This document shows, in pieces, positions 1-9,763 of a DNA stretch of 64,000 nt. A model generated the notes under the pieces. It was not told the origin of the DNA and did no database searches. It was given only the letters and a program-made list of their open reading frames with translations. The translations under genes were made by a program, and so were the position numbers. The first letter of the stretch is position 1. The number at the start of each line of letters is the position of its first letter. Source of the DNA: Crossiella cryophila (GTDB lineage: Bacteria; Actinomycetota; Actinomycetes; Mycobacteriales; Pseudonocardiaceae); NCBI RefSeq assembly GCF_014204915.1, contig NZ_JACHMH010000001.1:3679001-3743000 (forward strand), written 5' to 3'.

Positions 1-1
1 C

Positions 2-760
2 GGACCATCCCCGCTCGCGCGGGGACGACCTCGTGATCACCGCGCCGCAACCGCGCGGCGTCGGACCATCCCCGCTCGCGCGGGGACGACGAGGCCCACG
101 CGCCTTCACCTCTACTACCAACCGGACCATCCCCGCTCGCGCGGGGACGACTCGGCCTCGGGGCCGTAGGTGCACAGCACCCAGGGACCATCCCCGCTCG
201 CGCGGGGACGACGTCAGCCGCTCAAGCAGAGCGCCTGCGATGGCCGGACCATCCCCGCTCGCGCGGGGACGACGCCTCCAGCGCGACCAGCAGCGCGTGC
301 GCCTGTGGACCATCCCCGCTCGCGCGGGGACGACCACCGTGAAGCCGATTTTGAAGTCGGCCGCGGCGGACCATCCCCGCTCGCGCGGGGACGACGCCCC
401 GCGTGGATCGGCACGCTCCGCGTGCGAGGGACCATCCCCGCTCGCGCGGGGACGACCCCATTGATCCCGCCTGAACACGGCCGCACCGGGGACCATCCCC
501 GCTCGCGCGGGGACGACGCCGCACCACAGGTCCGCGGCCGCAGACCAGCCGGACCATCCCCGCTCGCGCGGGGACGACGACTTCCGCCAGCTCTTTCCGG
601 AGCTGGCGTACGGACCATCCCCGCTCGCGCGGGGACGACCCAGCAGCACCACTACCTGCCGTCCGCGACGTGGACCATCCCCGCTCGCGCGGGGACGACC
701 ATTGGCATGCCTACCTGCGGCGGCCCCGGCAGGGACCATCCCCGCTCGCGCGGGGACGAC
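2..760 (-). CRISPR. CRISPR array 1 (type I-E), 13 repeats, continues beyond window
   Basis: Thirteen 28-base repeats start at 2, 63, 124, 185, 246, 307, 368, 429, 490, 551, 612, 672 and 733. On the plus strand each reads GGACCATCCCC then GCTCGC then GCGGGGACGAC and contains a 6-bp CCCCGC/GCGGGG stem. Spacers are 33 nt, with one of 32. The repeats are essentially identical, so this array looks young or active. Compared with the known E. coli type I-E repeat orientation, transcription runs on the minus strand. The leader lies at the right, between repeat 733-760 and the end of cas2. The array has no visible left end and continues out of the window. Confidence 0.98.
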
Positions 761-826
761 ACTTCCTGACCTGCGAGTTTGCAGGCCGCTGGTCGGGTTT
801 TCCTTCACTTTCATTGGCGGTGTCGG
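761..826 (-). promoter_or_regulatory. Leader of CRISPR array 1
   Basis: This is the 66 bp between the cas2 stop codon and the first repeat. On the minus strand it is relatively A-rich (AAAGTGAAGGAAAAC). Just before the first repeat it reads CAGGTCAGGAAGT, matching the leader-repeat junction of array 2 (CTGGTCAAGAAGT) at 11 of 13 positions. Leader-end sequences guide Cas1-Cas2 integration in type I-E systems. The promoter itself was not identified and may reach into cas2. Confidence 0.7.
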
Positions 827-1186
827 TCACCGTCGTCCGAAGCGTCGGCGTTTGCTGGCATCACTCCACCCCGGCTTGCCCGCCGTCCCCGCAGACTCGA
901 CCGACCGTGTTCCGGGAGCTGGGCGGAGCATGAGGTTGATGCCCTCGAAGTCCACCGGAACCCAGTTGTGGTCGTGCACCTGGAACGCCAGTCCCTGTTC
1001 GTTGTCGGCCTGGTGCACCATGATCGCCCGCCCGGTGCGCACCATCTCCACCACCCGCACCCACAACAACTCCCGCACCCGGCTGGTCGTGCGCCCGACG
1101 AACACCCCCGGCGAGATCTCCAGCAACCACCGGGTCAAATGTCCGCGCAGCCCGACCGGGCAGGCCGCGACCACGATCACCGTCAC
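827..1186 (-). CDS. cas2: CRISPR-associated endonuclease Cas2, type I-E
   Basis: A 119-residue protein forming the Cas1-Cas2 spacer-integration complex. The N-terminus (MTVIVVAACPVGLRGHLTRW) is the typical start of I-E Cas2, a ferredoxin-like fold whose strand leads into the dimerisation helix. A charged tail follows about residue 92. The GTG start overlaps the cas1 stop (GTGA), so the two are translationally coupled. It is the last gene of the cas operon and runs directly into the array 1 leader. Confidence 0.95.
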   Translation of the reverse strand: MTVIVVAACPVGLRGHLTRWLLEISPGVFVGRTTSRVRELLWVRVVEMVRTGRAIMVHQADNEQGLAFQVHDHNWVPVDFEGINLMLRPAPGTRSVESAGTAGKPGWSDASKRRRFGRR

Positions 1187-2154
1187 AGCTCCTCCCCGTA
1201 GGCGACCCCACCAGGAACGGCCCGGCCGTTGTCGTCCCAGAGCATCACCACATCCGCGCCGGCGAACGCCGCGTCCTCGAAGGCTTCCGGCCCGTACTCC
1301 ACCAGCTCCTCCTCCGGGGTCAGCAGCGTCTTGATGTCGCGGACGCAGGTCTCCAGGAACGCTCCGCCGCGCATGCGGTCCCGGATCGCGCGGCGGGTGG
1401 CTGAGCCGATGTCGGCGACCTCGGCGGCGGCGATGTCGAAGGCGACCGGGATGCTGACCTGTGCCTTGTACAGGTCGGCGATGTCATAGACGAAGGACTT
1501 GACGTGCCCGGTGTGGACGAACCCCAGCCCGGGGGAACACCCCAGGGCCACGATCACCGCGTGCACGACCCCGTACAGGCTGGTGTGGGCCGCGGACAGC
1601 GCCTGGTTGACCGGAGTGCCGGCCTCGAAGTTGGCCGGGTCGTAGTCGCGGCGTTGCCAGTCGATGCCGACCCGGGCGGCGTGCTCGCGGTAGCTGCGCC
1701 GTACCCGGGCTCCTTCCCTGCCGCGCAACTGCTGCATGGTCAGCCCGCTGGTGTCCTCGCCGGGGAAACGCATCGCATACATCGCCCGCGCGACCTTCAA
1801 CCGGGAGTTCCGGTTGGACACCAGCGCCGCCTGCGCTTGCAGCAGGGTGGTGGAGCGGGCCAGGGTGCGGCCGTGGGCGTAGTAGCGCACCCCGTGCTCG
1901 CCCACCCACACCGCGGTCGATCCGCATTCCCCGAGCAGCACCATGGCCTGCTGGCTGACGGTGGTTCCCGGGCCCAGCAGCAGCGCGCCGAGGGTGGCCG
2001 CGGGGATGTGCACGGTGCCGCGGGCGTCGGTGGCGGTGATCGCGTTGTCCTCCCGGTGCACGGTGCAGTGCTCCAGGTAGAGGAAGGACAGCCGGTCCTG
2101 GGCTCGGTGCAACTGGGAGAGCGGGACCGGTTTGGCGCCGGGCAGATCAGCCAC
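1183..2154 (-). CDS. cas1: CRISPR-associated endonuclease/integrase Cas1, type I-E
   Basis: A 323-residue integrase subunit that inserts spacers at the leader end of the arrays. The expected metal ligands are visible: Glu147 in RGREGARVR, His214 in GFVHTGH and Asp224 in FVYDIADLYK. Their spacing matches the E. coli triad E141/H208/D218. The start is GTG at 2154, overlapping the end of cas6e by 8 nt. Length and motifs are complete, so spacer acquisition should be functional. Confidence 0.97.
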   Translation of the reverse strand: MADLPGAKPVPLSQLHRAQDRLSFLYLEHCTVHREDNAITATDARGTVHIPAATLGALLLGPGTTVSQQAMVLLGECGSTAVWVGEHGVRYYAHGRTLARSTTLLQAQAALVSNRNSRLKVARAMYAMRFPGEDTSGLTMQQLRGREGARVRRSYREHAARVGIDWQRRDYDPANFEAGTPVNQALSAAHTSLYGVVHAVIVALGCSPGLGFVHTGHVKSFVYDIADLYKAQVSIPVAFDIAAAEVADIGSATRRAIRDRMRGGAFLETCVRDIKTLLTPEEELVEYGPEAFEDAAFAGADVVMLWDDNGRAVPGGVAYGEEL

Positions 2155-2815
2155 GGCGCAGCGGGGCCAGGGTGAGCAGGCCGCAGCCGTAGCCCTTAGC
2201 CGGGCCGATCCCGTTGGTCAGGCTCTCCCTCAGCCGGTCGGGGTCGACGACTTCCAGACGGCCCTCGAACACCACGGTGGACAGCGACACCGTGGCGGAC
2301 TTGCGCTCGAAGCGCACGACCTCCCGCCCGCGCACCGCCACATCCGGCTCCTTGTTCTCCCCCAAAGGGATGGTGAAGCCGAACTTGTCGGTGCGGGTGA
2401 GCAGCCAGTCGGTCTGCTGAGCGACAGTGACATGGTGGAACCGTTGCGAGCGCTGGGCATCCGGCGTTTTGCGGCCGCTGTGCACCGGGTTGGCCTTGAG
2501 CCGGAATCCCCACATCTGCCCCGCGGCCAGGCGGGTGAGGACCGGCTGGTACTCGCGGGTGTCCCAGCCGGTGGTGGTGGGCCAGCCGGCCTGCTCGATC
2601 AGGTGGGTCAGATCGGGGCGGTCCGGGCTGACCAGGTAGAGCTGGACCTGGTGCTCGGTCTGATCCAACCGCCACAACACCCTGCCCTGCCCAGTAGCCG
2701 AGGCGGCGTGGGGTGGGAAGGCGGCTTGGACGGCGCCGTGCAGCTTGTGCGGGGAGGCCAGCAGCGCGCGGGCGCCGCGGCGGGCCGGGTTGAGGGCGCA
2801 ACGGGTGAAATACAT
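2147..2815 (-). CDS. cas6e: CRISPR pre-crRNA endoribonuclease Cas6e (CasE)
   Basis: A 222-residue protein that cleaves the precursor transcript at the base of the repeat hairpin and stays bound in Cascade. His26 in SPHKLHGAV lies where the catalytic histidine of Cas6e is expected. The C-terminal glycine-rich loop typical of RAMP proteins is present (GPAKGYGCG, close to the end). Its ATG overlaps the cas5e stop (ATGA). Confidence 0.95.
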   Translation of the reverse strand: MYFTRCALNPARRGARALLASPHKLHGAVQAAFPPHAASATGQGRVLWRLDQTEHQVQLYLVSPDRPDLTHLIEQAGWPTTTGWDTREYQPVLTRLAAGQMWGFRLKANPVHSGRKTPDAQRSQRFHHVTVAQQTDWLLTRTDKFGFTIPLGENKEPDVAVRGREVVRFERKSATVSLSTVVFEGRLEVVDPDRLRESLTNGIGPAKGYGCGLLTLAPLRRG

Positions 2816-3543
2816 CAGAATGGTTCCTCGAAGAAGGCCATCGGATCATGTCCGCCACCCGCCTGGGCCGCGGTCGGCATGGGGGAGCGGTGCATCGGGT
2901 TGGGGATGGTGACCGGGGTCTTGAGCACGCTGCGCCAGGCGTACTGGCGGTGCCGGGGATCGAAGCTGATCGGCTCGTCGCGCACCAGTTCCGCGCGGGC
3001 CTCGGTGGCGGGGCAGTCCGCGACGGTGTCCAGGGTGACCGTCGGTGCGCGGTGCTGCTTCTGCACCCATTTCGAGGCCAGCCACGGCGCATCGGCCAGC
3101 ACCTGGGCGACGTCCCCGTCGTGCACCCCGTGCAGCAGTACCCCGGCGGGCGGGCAGGATCGGCGCCCCAGGAACAGCGGGAACGCCGGTGCCCGCAACG
3201 CCTGGGTCAGGGTCTCCAGCAGCGGGTCGGGGCCATACACGGCCACGGCGAAGACCGCGTCGGCGAGGTAGAAGCGGTAGGACAGTGGCATGGAGGTCTG
3301 CCCGTCCAGACTGCGGGCGGTCTGGAAGTCCCGTTCCAGCTGGCCGGGTTGTTCGATGCGGACTCCGATGCGCAGTTCCAGCAGCTCTTCGAGGGGGTCG
3401 GTGCGGCGGCGGCCGGTGGCCGCGGCCAGCAGACCGAGTACTCCGCTGCGGCTGGGGGCGCGGTCGGTGTTGCGGCGGGTGAAGCGGCTGCTGGTGCCCC
3501 AGGACTGCAACGGCGCGGCCAGCCGCAGCAGCAGGCAGCTCAC
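2815..3543 (-). CDS. cas5e: Cascade subunit Cas5e (CasD)
   Basis: A 242-residue RAMP protein that caps the 5' handle of the crRNA in Cascade. The N-terminus (CLLLRLAAPLQSWGTSSRFT) is diagnostic of Cas5: a beta strand followed by the conserved LQSWG. The start is a GTG at 3543 that overlaps the cas7e stop (GTGA). Longer in-frame extensions upstream would run into cas7e and are rejected. Confidence 0.96.
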   Translation of the reverse strand: MSCLLLRLAAPLQSWGTSSRFTRRNTDRAPSRSGVLGLLAAATGRRRTDPLEELLELRIGVRIEQPGQLERDFQTARSLDGQTSMPLSYRFYLADAVFAVAVYGPDPLLETLTQALRAPAFPLFLGRRSCPPAGVLLHGVHDGDVAQVLADAPWLASKWVQKQHRAPTVTLDTVADCPATEARAELVRDEPISFDPRHRQYAWRSVLKTPVTIPNPMHRSPMPTAAQAGGGHDPMAFFEEPF

Positions 3544-4679
3544 GAGGTGGCCGCCAGCCGCTGACCGAGGAGTTCGCCGACCGCGCGCACGGCGGGCTCG
3601 AAGGTGGTGTGGGTGGCCAGCTCGGCCAAGGGGGCGATCTTCTTCTCCCCGATCCCGAAGGTCCAGGCCGCCACCGGGGTTTCGTCGAAGGCGGCGTGCA
3701 GGTCGCGGGCGTGCTCGGCCAGCTTGCCGATGGCGGTGTGCACCCGGCCGTGCTCGGCGTCGTCGGCCACCACTTCCTCGAAGGCCCCGACGAGGTTGAT
3801 GGGCTGGCGCTGGCGCACCACGAGCAGCACGGCATCGGGCAGGGTGCGGTTGGCGAAGGTGTTCTGCTTGCCGGTGGGCATGCTGGTGATGAAGGCCCGG
3901 GTGAAGGCCTCCGCCGCGCGCACCGTGGCCGTGGCATCGCCGAGGTTCTCGCACAGGGCGTCGACATCCAGGGCGGCGTAGCGGTAGAGGGTGGAGGAGT
4001 TGAACTCCACCGTGCCGATCATCCCCGCCCCGGCGTCCTCGTCGTCGTTGTTCTCCTTGTTGTCATCCACCGCGGTGAAGTAGTCGTACTCGTTGTCCAC
4101 CGCGTGCACGCTCAGCGCGTGGGCGACCTGGACGGCGGCCTCGACGTTGAGGTCGGTGGCCGAGGCGACCATCCGCCCGAACAACGCGATGTCCACCGAG
4201 TGCTCGCGATCGGCGCGGGTCTTGGCTTCCTGCTTGTTGATGCTCACCTTCCCGCTGCCGGCTTCGGTGGCAGCGGTGACGGCCAGCTCGGCGAGGGACT
4301 CGATCTGGCGGTGGCTGAGGAAGAGCAGGAACTCCGACTCCGGCAGCGCCCCGTCCTTGCGGGCGGCCTTGGTCTTGATGCCGATAGCGGTGAGCACCTC
4401 GGTGGCCAGCTCCGCGGCCCGCCCGTCCAATGCTGGTGCCTGCCGGGTGATCTCGGTGGCCAGTACCTCGACGACCTGACGGGTGCGCTTGCCGAGTTCG
4501 GAGGTGTCCAGGTGTGCGGGGAAAGCCTTGCGGGTGGCGCGTTTCCATGCCTGGCTGGACACCCGCGCGCGGCGGCGGCCGCCGTAGATGGCGGTCTTGG
4601 GGCTGCCGGTGTCGTCGCGGTTGATGTTGCTCGGCGGCACGCTCTGGATGATGTGCACGTCGAGGATGGTGCGTGGCAT
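3540..4679 (-). CDS. cas7e: Cascade backbone subunit Cas7e (CasC/Cse4)
   Basis: A 379-residue crRNA-binding backbone subunit, normally six copies per Cascade. The N-terminus has the family hallmarks: HIIQSVPPSNINRDDTGSPK followed by RARVSSQAWKRATRK. The ATG at 4679 is chosen because it is preceded by GGGGGAG at good spacing and because homology begins there. The 17-nt gap to cse2 is the only real spacer in the cas operon, consistent with an independent strong ribosome site for the most abundant subunit. Confidence 0.97.
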   Translation of the reverse strand: MPRTILDVHIIQSVPPSNINRDDTGSPKTAIYGGRRRARVSSQAWKRATRKAFPAHLDTSELGKRTRQVVEVLATEITRQAPALDGRAAELATEVLTAIGIKTKAARKDGALPESEFLLFLSHRQIESLAELAVTAATEAGSGKVSINKQEAKTRADREHSVDIALFGRMVASATDLNVEAAVQVAHALSVHAVDNEYDYFTAVDDNKENNDDEDAGAGMIGTVEFNSSTLYRYAALDVDALCENLGDATATVRAAEAFTRAFITSMPTGKQNTFANRTLPDAVLLVVRQRQPINLVGAFEEVVADDAEHGRVHTAIGKLAEHARDLHAAFDETPVAAWTFGIGEKKIAPLAELATHTTFEPAVRAVGELLGQRLAATS

Positions 4680-4696
4680 AGGGATGCTCCCCCTGT

Positions 4697-5341
4697 TCAG
4701 GCGGTGGTGTCGTCCCGCTCGGTGTCGATGTCGGTCGTGGTCGTGGTGCTGGTGGTGGTGCGGTAGAAGTCCCGGCCCCACCGCAGTCGCACGCTGGCCG
4801 CGCCGTCGGGGCGTTGCCAGCGCAGGAGTTCCTCGGCCAGCAGCCCGTAGTCCAAGGCGATGTCCTGGCTTCGCAACAGCTGCACCAGGCCGCGCAGGTG
4901 GTGCAGCAGCTCGGTGAAGCTCTCGGACGTGCCCAGGGTCTGGAAGCGCCGCAGCACCGGAGAGGGCGGGTCAGTGGGTTCCTGCGGGTGCAGTTGCCGC
5001 ACGGCCGCACCGAGGCGGCGGCCTCGTTGGTGCATCCGCTTGCCCCGGGACTGCTGGTGGGTGGCGTAGAGGGTCAGCGCGGTGTGCGCGGCGATCTCCC
5101 CGGGAGTGGGGTCGTCTCCGGCGTCGGGGCTGGCGAAGGCGGGGGAGAGGGTGTAGCGCTGGACGTCGGCCACGCTCCCGGCGGGCTTGCCGACTGCCCG
5201 GCGCAACCGGGCCAGCGCGGCGACCTCGGCGGAGCGGTTGGCCAGCACCCCCTGCTGCAGGCTGAGAATGCGGCGATCAACCTCCACGCCGACCGCACCC
5301 AGTTCCGGCGCGGCCGTGGCAGTGGCGGGGCTTGCGGTCAT
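4697..5341 (-). CDS. cse2: Cascade small subunit Cse2 (CasB)
   Basis: A 214-residue helical small subunit that stabilises the displaced strand in Cascade. It contains the Cse2 pattern of a long helical core with RLRRAVGKPAGS and LTLYATHQQS. The threonine-rich tail TTTSTTTTTD is unusual but lies after the conserved core. The ATG at 5341 overlaps the cse1 stop (ATGA). A 56-residue longer reading frame upstream overlaps cse1 and is not used. Confidence 0.93.
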   Translation of the reverse strand: MTASPATATAAPELGAVGVEVDRRILSLQQGVLANRSAEVAALARLRRAVGKPAGSVADVQRYTLSPAFASPDAGDDPTPGEIAAHTALTLYATHQQSRGKRMHQRGRRLGAAVRQLHPQEPTDPPSPVLRRFQTLGTSESFTELLHHLRGLVQLLRSQDIALDYGLLAEELLRWQRPDGAASVRLRWGRDFYRTTTSTTTTTDIDTERDDTTA

Positions 5342-6972
5342 GAGAACACCTCGATGGTCTGGGCCGCCAACGGCAGGGCAGTGCGAAGATCGAGCCGGAA
5401 CCACTTGTCGGCCAACGGCGTGTTCATCAGGCGCTTGTCGACGGTCCGGCCCCGCCAGGCGGTCATCGGCGCCCGCTCCAGCAAGTCCTTGGCCACGGTG
5501 TGCGCGCACCCCCGCGCCTGGCGCTGCCAGAGCTGTTGGGCTGCAAGGGGGTCAGTGTCGGCGCGCAGCTCGCGCAGCCAGGACCGGAACAGCGGGTCCA
5601 GGGCGGCGAAGAGCTGCTCCCGGGCCCGGCTGACCGGTCCGTCGCGTTCGTCTCGTCCGCAGCCGGCCGCGCCAGCGAGGTTGCCCGCCAACCGGCCCAC
5701 CGCCTTCGCGGTCTCCTCCGCGGCCTGCACACAGGCCACCGCGATAGCGGCCAGGCCGGTGGCGTCCCGGTGCAGCAGGATGGCGTGCAGGGGCAGTTGG
5801 TCGTCGAGGATGTCCTCGGTGGTGGAACTCTGGGAGCCGTAGGTCATGCCGATGGTGTGCAGCCGCACCGGCAGATCCGGGTCGATCTCGTTGCCCAGCC
5901 GGGCGATCCACTCCAGGACCTGCGGGGTCAGCGCGCTGGCCGCGCCCTGGCTCTGTGGGCGTTCCGCACCCGGCAGCAGCGACTGCAACCCACGCCAGAC
6001 CGCCCGGTCGGGCAGGTGCTCCCGCGGCATGTACACCAGCGGCAGGCCCAGCTTCTTCTCCTGCGAGGTGCTGCGCCGCCAGGCGGTGTGCGGTTCGTGG
6101 TTGTGCTTGTTCTGCGGGGTCAGGCGCTCACCGTTGCAGATGAGCACCCCGGTGACCTCGGAAGCGGTGTAGGAGAGCAGAATCCGCCTGCTCTGCCAGG
6201 TGTAGAGGTCCACCCGACCGGTCGGCGCGCGGCCGCCGTCCTGCTCCTCACCCACGCCTACCGGGTCCCGCTCCCACGCCGGTAGGTCGGTCTCGGGGGT
6301 GCCGGTCAGGCCGGGGTGGTCGTAGGCGATGAGGTTGAGCAGCAACGTTTCCCGCAACGTGGCGCCCTCGGGGAGCACACCGCCGAGGTGCCCGGACCAG
6401 CCGATGCCGATCGGGTAGCCCTTGCCGCCCTTGACTCGTTTGTCCCCGACGGCGCCGGACTTGATCCCGGAGGGGTCGAAGGCCTGGCAGTGCACCAGCC
6501 ACCGCGCTGCCTCCGGGAAGGACAGCGACGGGATCCCGCCGAGGCGGGTGGTGAAAAAGGGGTGCCCGTTGGGGACATCGGCGATGAGCTTGGCCAGCTC
6601 GGAGACCTCGCCCTTGGCGGTGTGCAGCCCGGCGACCTGGAAGAACGGGGCCTGCGGGGCGAGCAGGTCGAAGCGTTGCCGGTGCTGGTGCAGGTAGCCG
6701 GTGATCTGGTGGGCGGGCAGTTCGGGTTGCTGCCACAGCTTTTCCCAGGCGTCGAGGTCGCGGGGGCCATCGACCGCGCGGTGCAGGATCGCCAGCAGCA
6801 GTCGGGTGAGGGAGAAGACCTGGGTCGGGACGTCACCGAGCAGGGCGGCCAGTTCGTGGGCGCGACCGAACACCTCGGTCAGGGACAGCTCTTCCCGTCT
6901 GCCGGTCGTAGTGCGCACGGGGAGCCAGGGGTGGTCGATCAGGTTGAACGACAACGGGTCAGGCCCGCTCAT
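5338..6972 (-). CDS. cse1: Cascade large subunit Cse1 (CasA/Cas8e)
   Basis: A 544-residue large subunit that reads the PAM and recruits Cas3. It starts with the classic FNLIDHPWLPV segment. The L1-like region with HPFFTTRLGG (about 145-155) and a C-terminal four-helix region follow. Its ATG lies inside the 3' end of cas3 (14-nt overlap), so all effector genes are coupled. Length is normal for actinobacterial Cas8e. Confidence 0.96.
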   Translation of the reverse strand: MSGPDPLSFNLIDHPWLPVRTTTGRREELSLTEVFGRAHELAALLGDVPTQVFSLTRLLLAILHRAVDGPRDLDAWEKLWQQPELPAHQITGYLHQHRQRFDLLAPQAPFFQVAGLHTAKGEVSELAKLIADVPNGHPFFTTRLGGIPSLSFPEAARWLVHCQAFDPSGIKSGAVGDKRVKGGKGYPIGIGWSGHLGGVLPEGATLRETLLLNLIAYDHPGLTGTPETDLPAWERDPVGVGEEQDGGRAPTGRVDLYTWQSRRILLSYTASEVTGVLICNGERLTPQNKHNHEPHTAWRRSTSQEKKLGLPLVYMPREHLPDRAVWRGLQSLLPGAERPQSQGAASALTPQVLEWIARLGNEIDPDLPVRLHTIGMTYGSQSSTTEDILDDQLPLHAILLHRDATGLAAIAVACVQAAEETAKAVGRLAGNLAGAAGCGRDERDGPVSRAREQLFAALDPLFRSWLRELRADTDPLAAQQLWQRQARGCAHTVAKDLLERAPMTAWRGRTVDKRLMNTPLADKWFRLDLRTALPLAAQTIEVFS

Positions 6973-9763
6973 GGATCAGTCCTCGTCGCGGATCGTAGGT
7001 CAGGGTGAAGGCGATCTCGCCGTGCCGGAGCACGGCCTTGCGGTTCTCATCCAGGACCAGCACCAGCTGCCCCTTGAGTAGCGGGGTGAGCTGGAAGCTG
7101 GTGAAGTAGTTGGTCTCCAGCGCCAGGGTCACCGCGGCGATGACGCCGGGATGGCTCAGCGCCAAGGGCAGTCGCAGCGAGCAGGCCGCGATCACCGCAG
7201 CCTGCCGGGCCGGCACCGCCAGGTCGACGGGAACAGGTTCGCCGCCACCGCGGGCGATCCACTCCGGGGTCACCAGGCCACCGGCGGAATCACGTTGCAC
7301 GACAAGGACTTCCAGGGACTCCGCCCCGTCACGCACCTGCGCCAGCCCGGTGTGATCGTCATCAGCATCGCCGACCCCGGCCGCCACCCAGCTGACCAAC
7401 GACCTATCCGTCGGCGGCCCAAGGCGGAAGTCCCCTGCTGCTGCGGTCCGCCGGGATTCGGCCGCTGCTGCCTGGTGCTCAGCGGCCTGCATGTGCTCCT
7501 GCCAGGTGACCGGGCCCAGCGGCTGCTCGCCGTAGGCCTGCTGCACCAACGGGGAAATGTCCCGGGGCAGCACGACCTCGGCCCGCCCGGCCAACAGCGC
7601 GGCCGCGCGCAGCAAGGTGTGGTCCCCGTAGACCCGCCGGGACCCCGCCACCGCCTGCACCGGCGCGGCATCCCAATCCCCGACTCCGACCAGCGCACAC
7701 CGCGCCTGCCGCAACGGGTCCGGCCGGTCGCGGAGGTGGCGGTGCAACCGCCCCAGGCGCTGCAACACCAGATCCATCGGCGCCAGGTCGGTGACCATCA
7801 GGTCGAAGTCCACGTCCAGGGACTGCTCCACCACCTGCGAGGCCACCACGATGTGCAGCCCAGGCCGCTGCCCCCGTGGACCGAACTGCCGGAGCAGGGA
7901 CTGGTCGATGCGGGCACGGTCGCAGGCCAGGAACCGGGAGTGGTTGATCGTGACCTGCCCGGCACCGAACTCCTCTTCCAGGCGCTGCGCGGTCTCCTGC
8001 ACCCGGGTGACGGTGTTGCGCACCACCACCGCACACCCGCCCTGCGCCAAGCGCACGCGCAGGTAGGCCACCAGCGTGTCCAGGTCATCAGCAAGGTGAT
8101 TCAGGACCACCGTGCTGTCCTCCCCGCCGGCGGGGACCGTGACCGGGGCCAGCCCGCCGGAGCTGACCAGCACCGGATAACCCAGCTCTGCAGCCACCGC
8201 GGGGTTGGCCTGACCGTCATAGGAAGCCAGGAGCTGGGCGCGCCGCGCCGCGGGCAACGTCGCCGAGAGCAACACCACCGGAACCCGGTAGGCCCCCAAC
8301 CACTCCAGCACCCGCAGCAGGTACTGCGACATGAACACGTCGTAGGCGTGCACCTCATCGATGATCACGACCTTGCCGGCCAACCCCAGATGCCGCAGCA
8401 TCAAGTGCTTGCTCTTCAACCCGGCGAAGAGGATCTGGTCGATCGTGCCCACCACGAAGGAGGCCAGCACCCCCTTCTTCCGGCCGCGCAGCCACTGGTG
8501 CGCCACGATCGCACCGCTGTCCTGCTCTTCGTCGACGCTGGCGAAGTACCCGGCCCGCACCAGCCCGGCGAACTCCTCGTTCAGGCTGGCCTTGCCGTGC
8601 GCCAACGTCACACTAACCTCACCGCCGGGGCGGGGCAGGTGCTCCAGCCAGGTGTGCACCCGGGAGAACATTGCGTCGGTGGTCGCCTGGGTCGGCAACG
8701 CCACGAAACAGCCCCCGGCACCGGAACGGGCGGCCAGGACTTCCGCGGCCAGCAGCGCTGCCTCGGTCTTGCCGTTGCCCATCGGTGCCTCGATGATCAG
8801 CAACCCGGGCCGCTCCTGCCGCCGGGCAAGCTCAACCGCGGCCACCTGCACCGGACGCGCACGGGCGTTGGGATGGGCGAACCGCTGGCCGAACAACACC
8901 TCCGCGTCCACACCCGGCAGCTCCGCACTCCACGGCCCCGGTAGATCCAGCTGCTGCCAGGCGTGTTCGAGCCGCGCCGCGGTGTCCATCGGGCGGGGAG
9001 GCTCGTGTGCGGCCAGCAACGGGAACAGGTCGGTGTTGGAGGCGATCCAGTCGGCCACGATCACCAGCCCGGTGAGCAACACCTGGCTGGGCAGGCTCAA
9101 CTGCACATCCCGCCACCGCGCCCAGTCGATTGTGGCGTCGGCCCGTTCCAGAAAGTGCTCCCGGGCCCGCTTCCACACCCCGGTACCGGCCAGCTCCGGA
9201 CGTTGCCGCACGAGCTGGAGTTGTCGTTCTTCGGGTGGAACACCGTGATGGCTGCCCACGATCACGGCCAGCTGCGCGGCCAATCCCCGCCGCGGCAGTC
9301 CATGCCGACCCGCCAACCACTCCCGGACCGCCACATGCCCCACCAGGGCGTGGGTGACCGCGCTGCGCTGACGATCGTGGGCCAGCAAAGGAGAAGCGCT
9401 CAGTCCACTGCCGCGCATGCGGTCAGCCAGAGCAGGAACCTGCACCGCGAAGGCGGGACTGGCCTTGCCGACATCGTGCACGCGGGTCAGCCACTCCAGC
9501 AGCACCCGCACCTCGTCGAGATCGCCCCGGACATCCCGCGCCACGGTGTCGAGGACCTGGCGGGGCACCCAGCTCTCCAGCAGACGTCGGGCTACCGCGC
9601 CGGTGTCGTCGAGGTGCTGGTGCAGTGGGAGCCAGTGGGTCAAGGCGCCGTGCTCGTCGCGGACGGATTTTGCCCATACCGCAAGCAATTTGGCATCGGC
9701 GGGTGCGGCGTGGTCGTTGGTGGGCCGGAGGGATTGGGACACGCTTGTGTGTAGACGGAACAC
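6959..9763 (-). CDS. cas3: CRISPR-associated helicase/nuclease Cas3
   Basis: A 934-residue nuclease-helicase that degrades the target after Cascade recruitment. HD-domain residues are intact: His50 region (HQHLDDT), His96-Asp97 (RVHDVGKAS) and His172-His173 (SHHG). The SF2 helicase part has Walker A around 325-333 (APMGNGKTE), DEVH at 469-472, SAT at 500-502 and a motif VI-like QRLGRLHRH. It is the first gene of the cas operon and starts with GTG at 9763 without an obvious Shine-Dalgarno, so the start is less certain than the product. Confidence 0.96.
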   Translation of the reverse strand: MFRLHTSVSQSLRPTNDHAAPADAKLLAVWAKSVRDEHGALTHWLPLHQHLDDTGAVARRLLESWVPRQVLDTVARDVRGDLDEVRVLLEWLTRVHDVGKASPAFAVQVPALADRMRGSGLSASPLLAHDRQRSAVTHALVGHVAVREWLAGRHGLPRRGLAAQLAVIVGSHHGVPPEERQLQLVRQRPELAGTGVWKRAREHFLERADATIDWARWRDVQLSLPSQVLLTGLVIVADWIASNTDLFPLLAAHEPPRPMDTAARLEHAWQQLDLPGPWSAELPGVDAEVLFGQRFAHPNARARPVQVAAVELARRQERPGLLIIEAPMGNGKTEAALLAAEVLAARSGAGGCFVALPTQATTDAMFSRVHTWLEHLPRPGGEVSVTLAHGKASLNEEFAGLVRAGYFASVDEEQDSGAIVAHQWLRGRKKGVLASFVVGTIDQILFAGLKSKHLMLRHLGLAGKVVIIDEVHAYDVFMSQYLLRVLEWLGAYRVPVVLLSATLPAARRAQLLASYDGQANPAVAAELGYPVLVSSGGLAPVTVPAGGEDSTVVLNHLADDLDTLVAYLRVRLAQGGCAVVVRNTVTRVQETAQRLEEEFGAGQVTINHSRFLACDRARIDQSLLRQFGPRGQRPGLHIVVASQVVEQSLDVDFDLMVTDLAPMDLVLQRLGRLHRHLRDRPDPLRQARCALVGVGDWDAAPVQAVAGSRRVYGDHTLLRAAALLAGRAEVVLPRDISPLVQQAYGEQPLGPVTWQEHMQAAEHQAAAAESRRTAAAGDFRLGPPTDRSLVSWVAAGVGDADDDHTGLAQVRDGAESLEVLVVQRDSAGGLVTPEWIARGGGEPVPVDLAVPARQAAVIAACSLRLPLALSHPGVIAAVTLALETNYFTSFQLTPLLKGQLVLVLDENRKAVLRHGEIAFTLTYDPRRGLIHERA

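Noticed and set aside
33-769. Long open frames on both strands inside CRISPR array 1 giving repetitive proteins
   Set aside because: They arise because the 61-bp repeat unit lacks stops in some frames; the repeats and spacers explain the sequence completely. The same holds for frames in 9767-11971.
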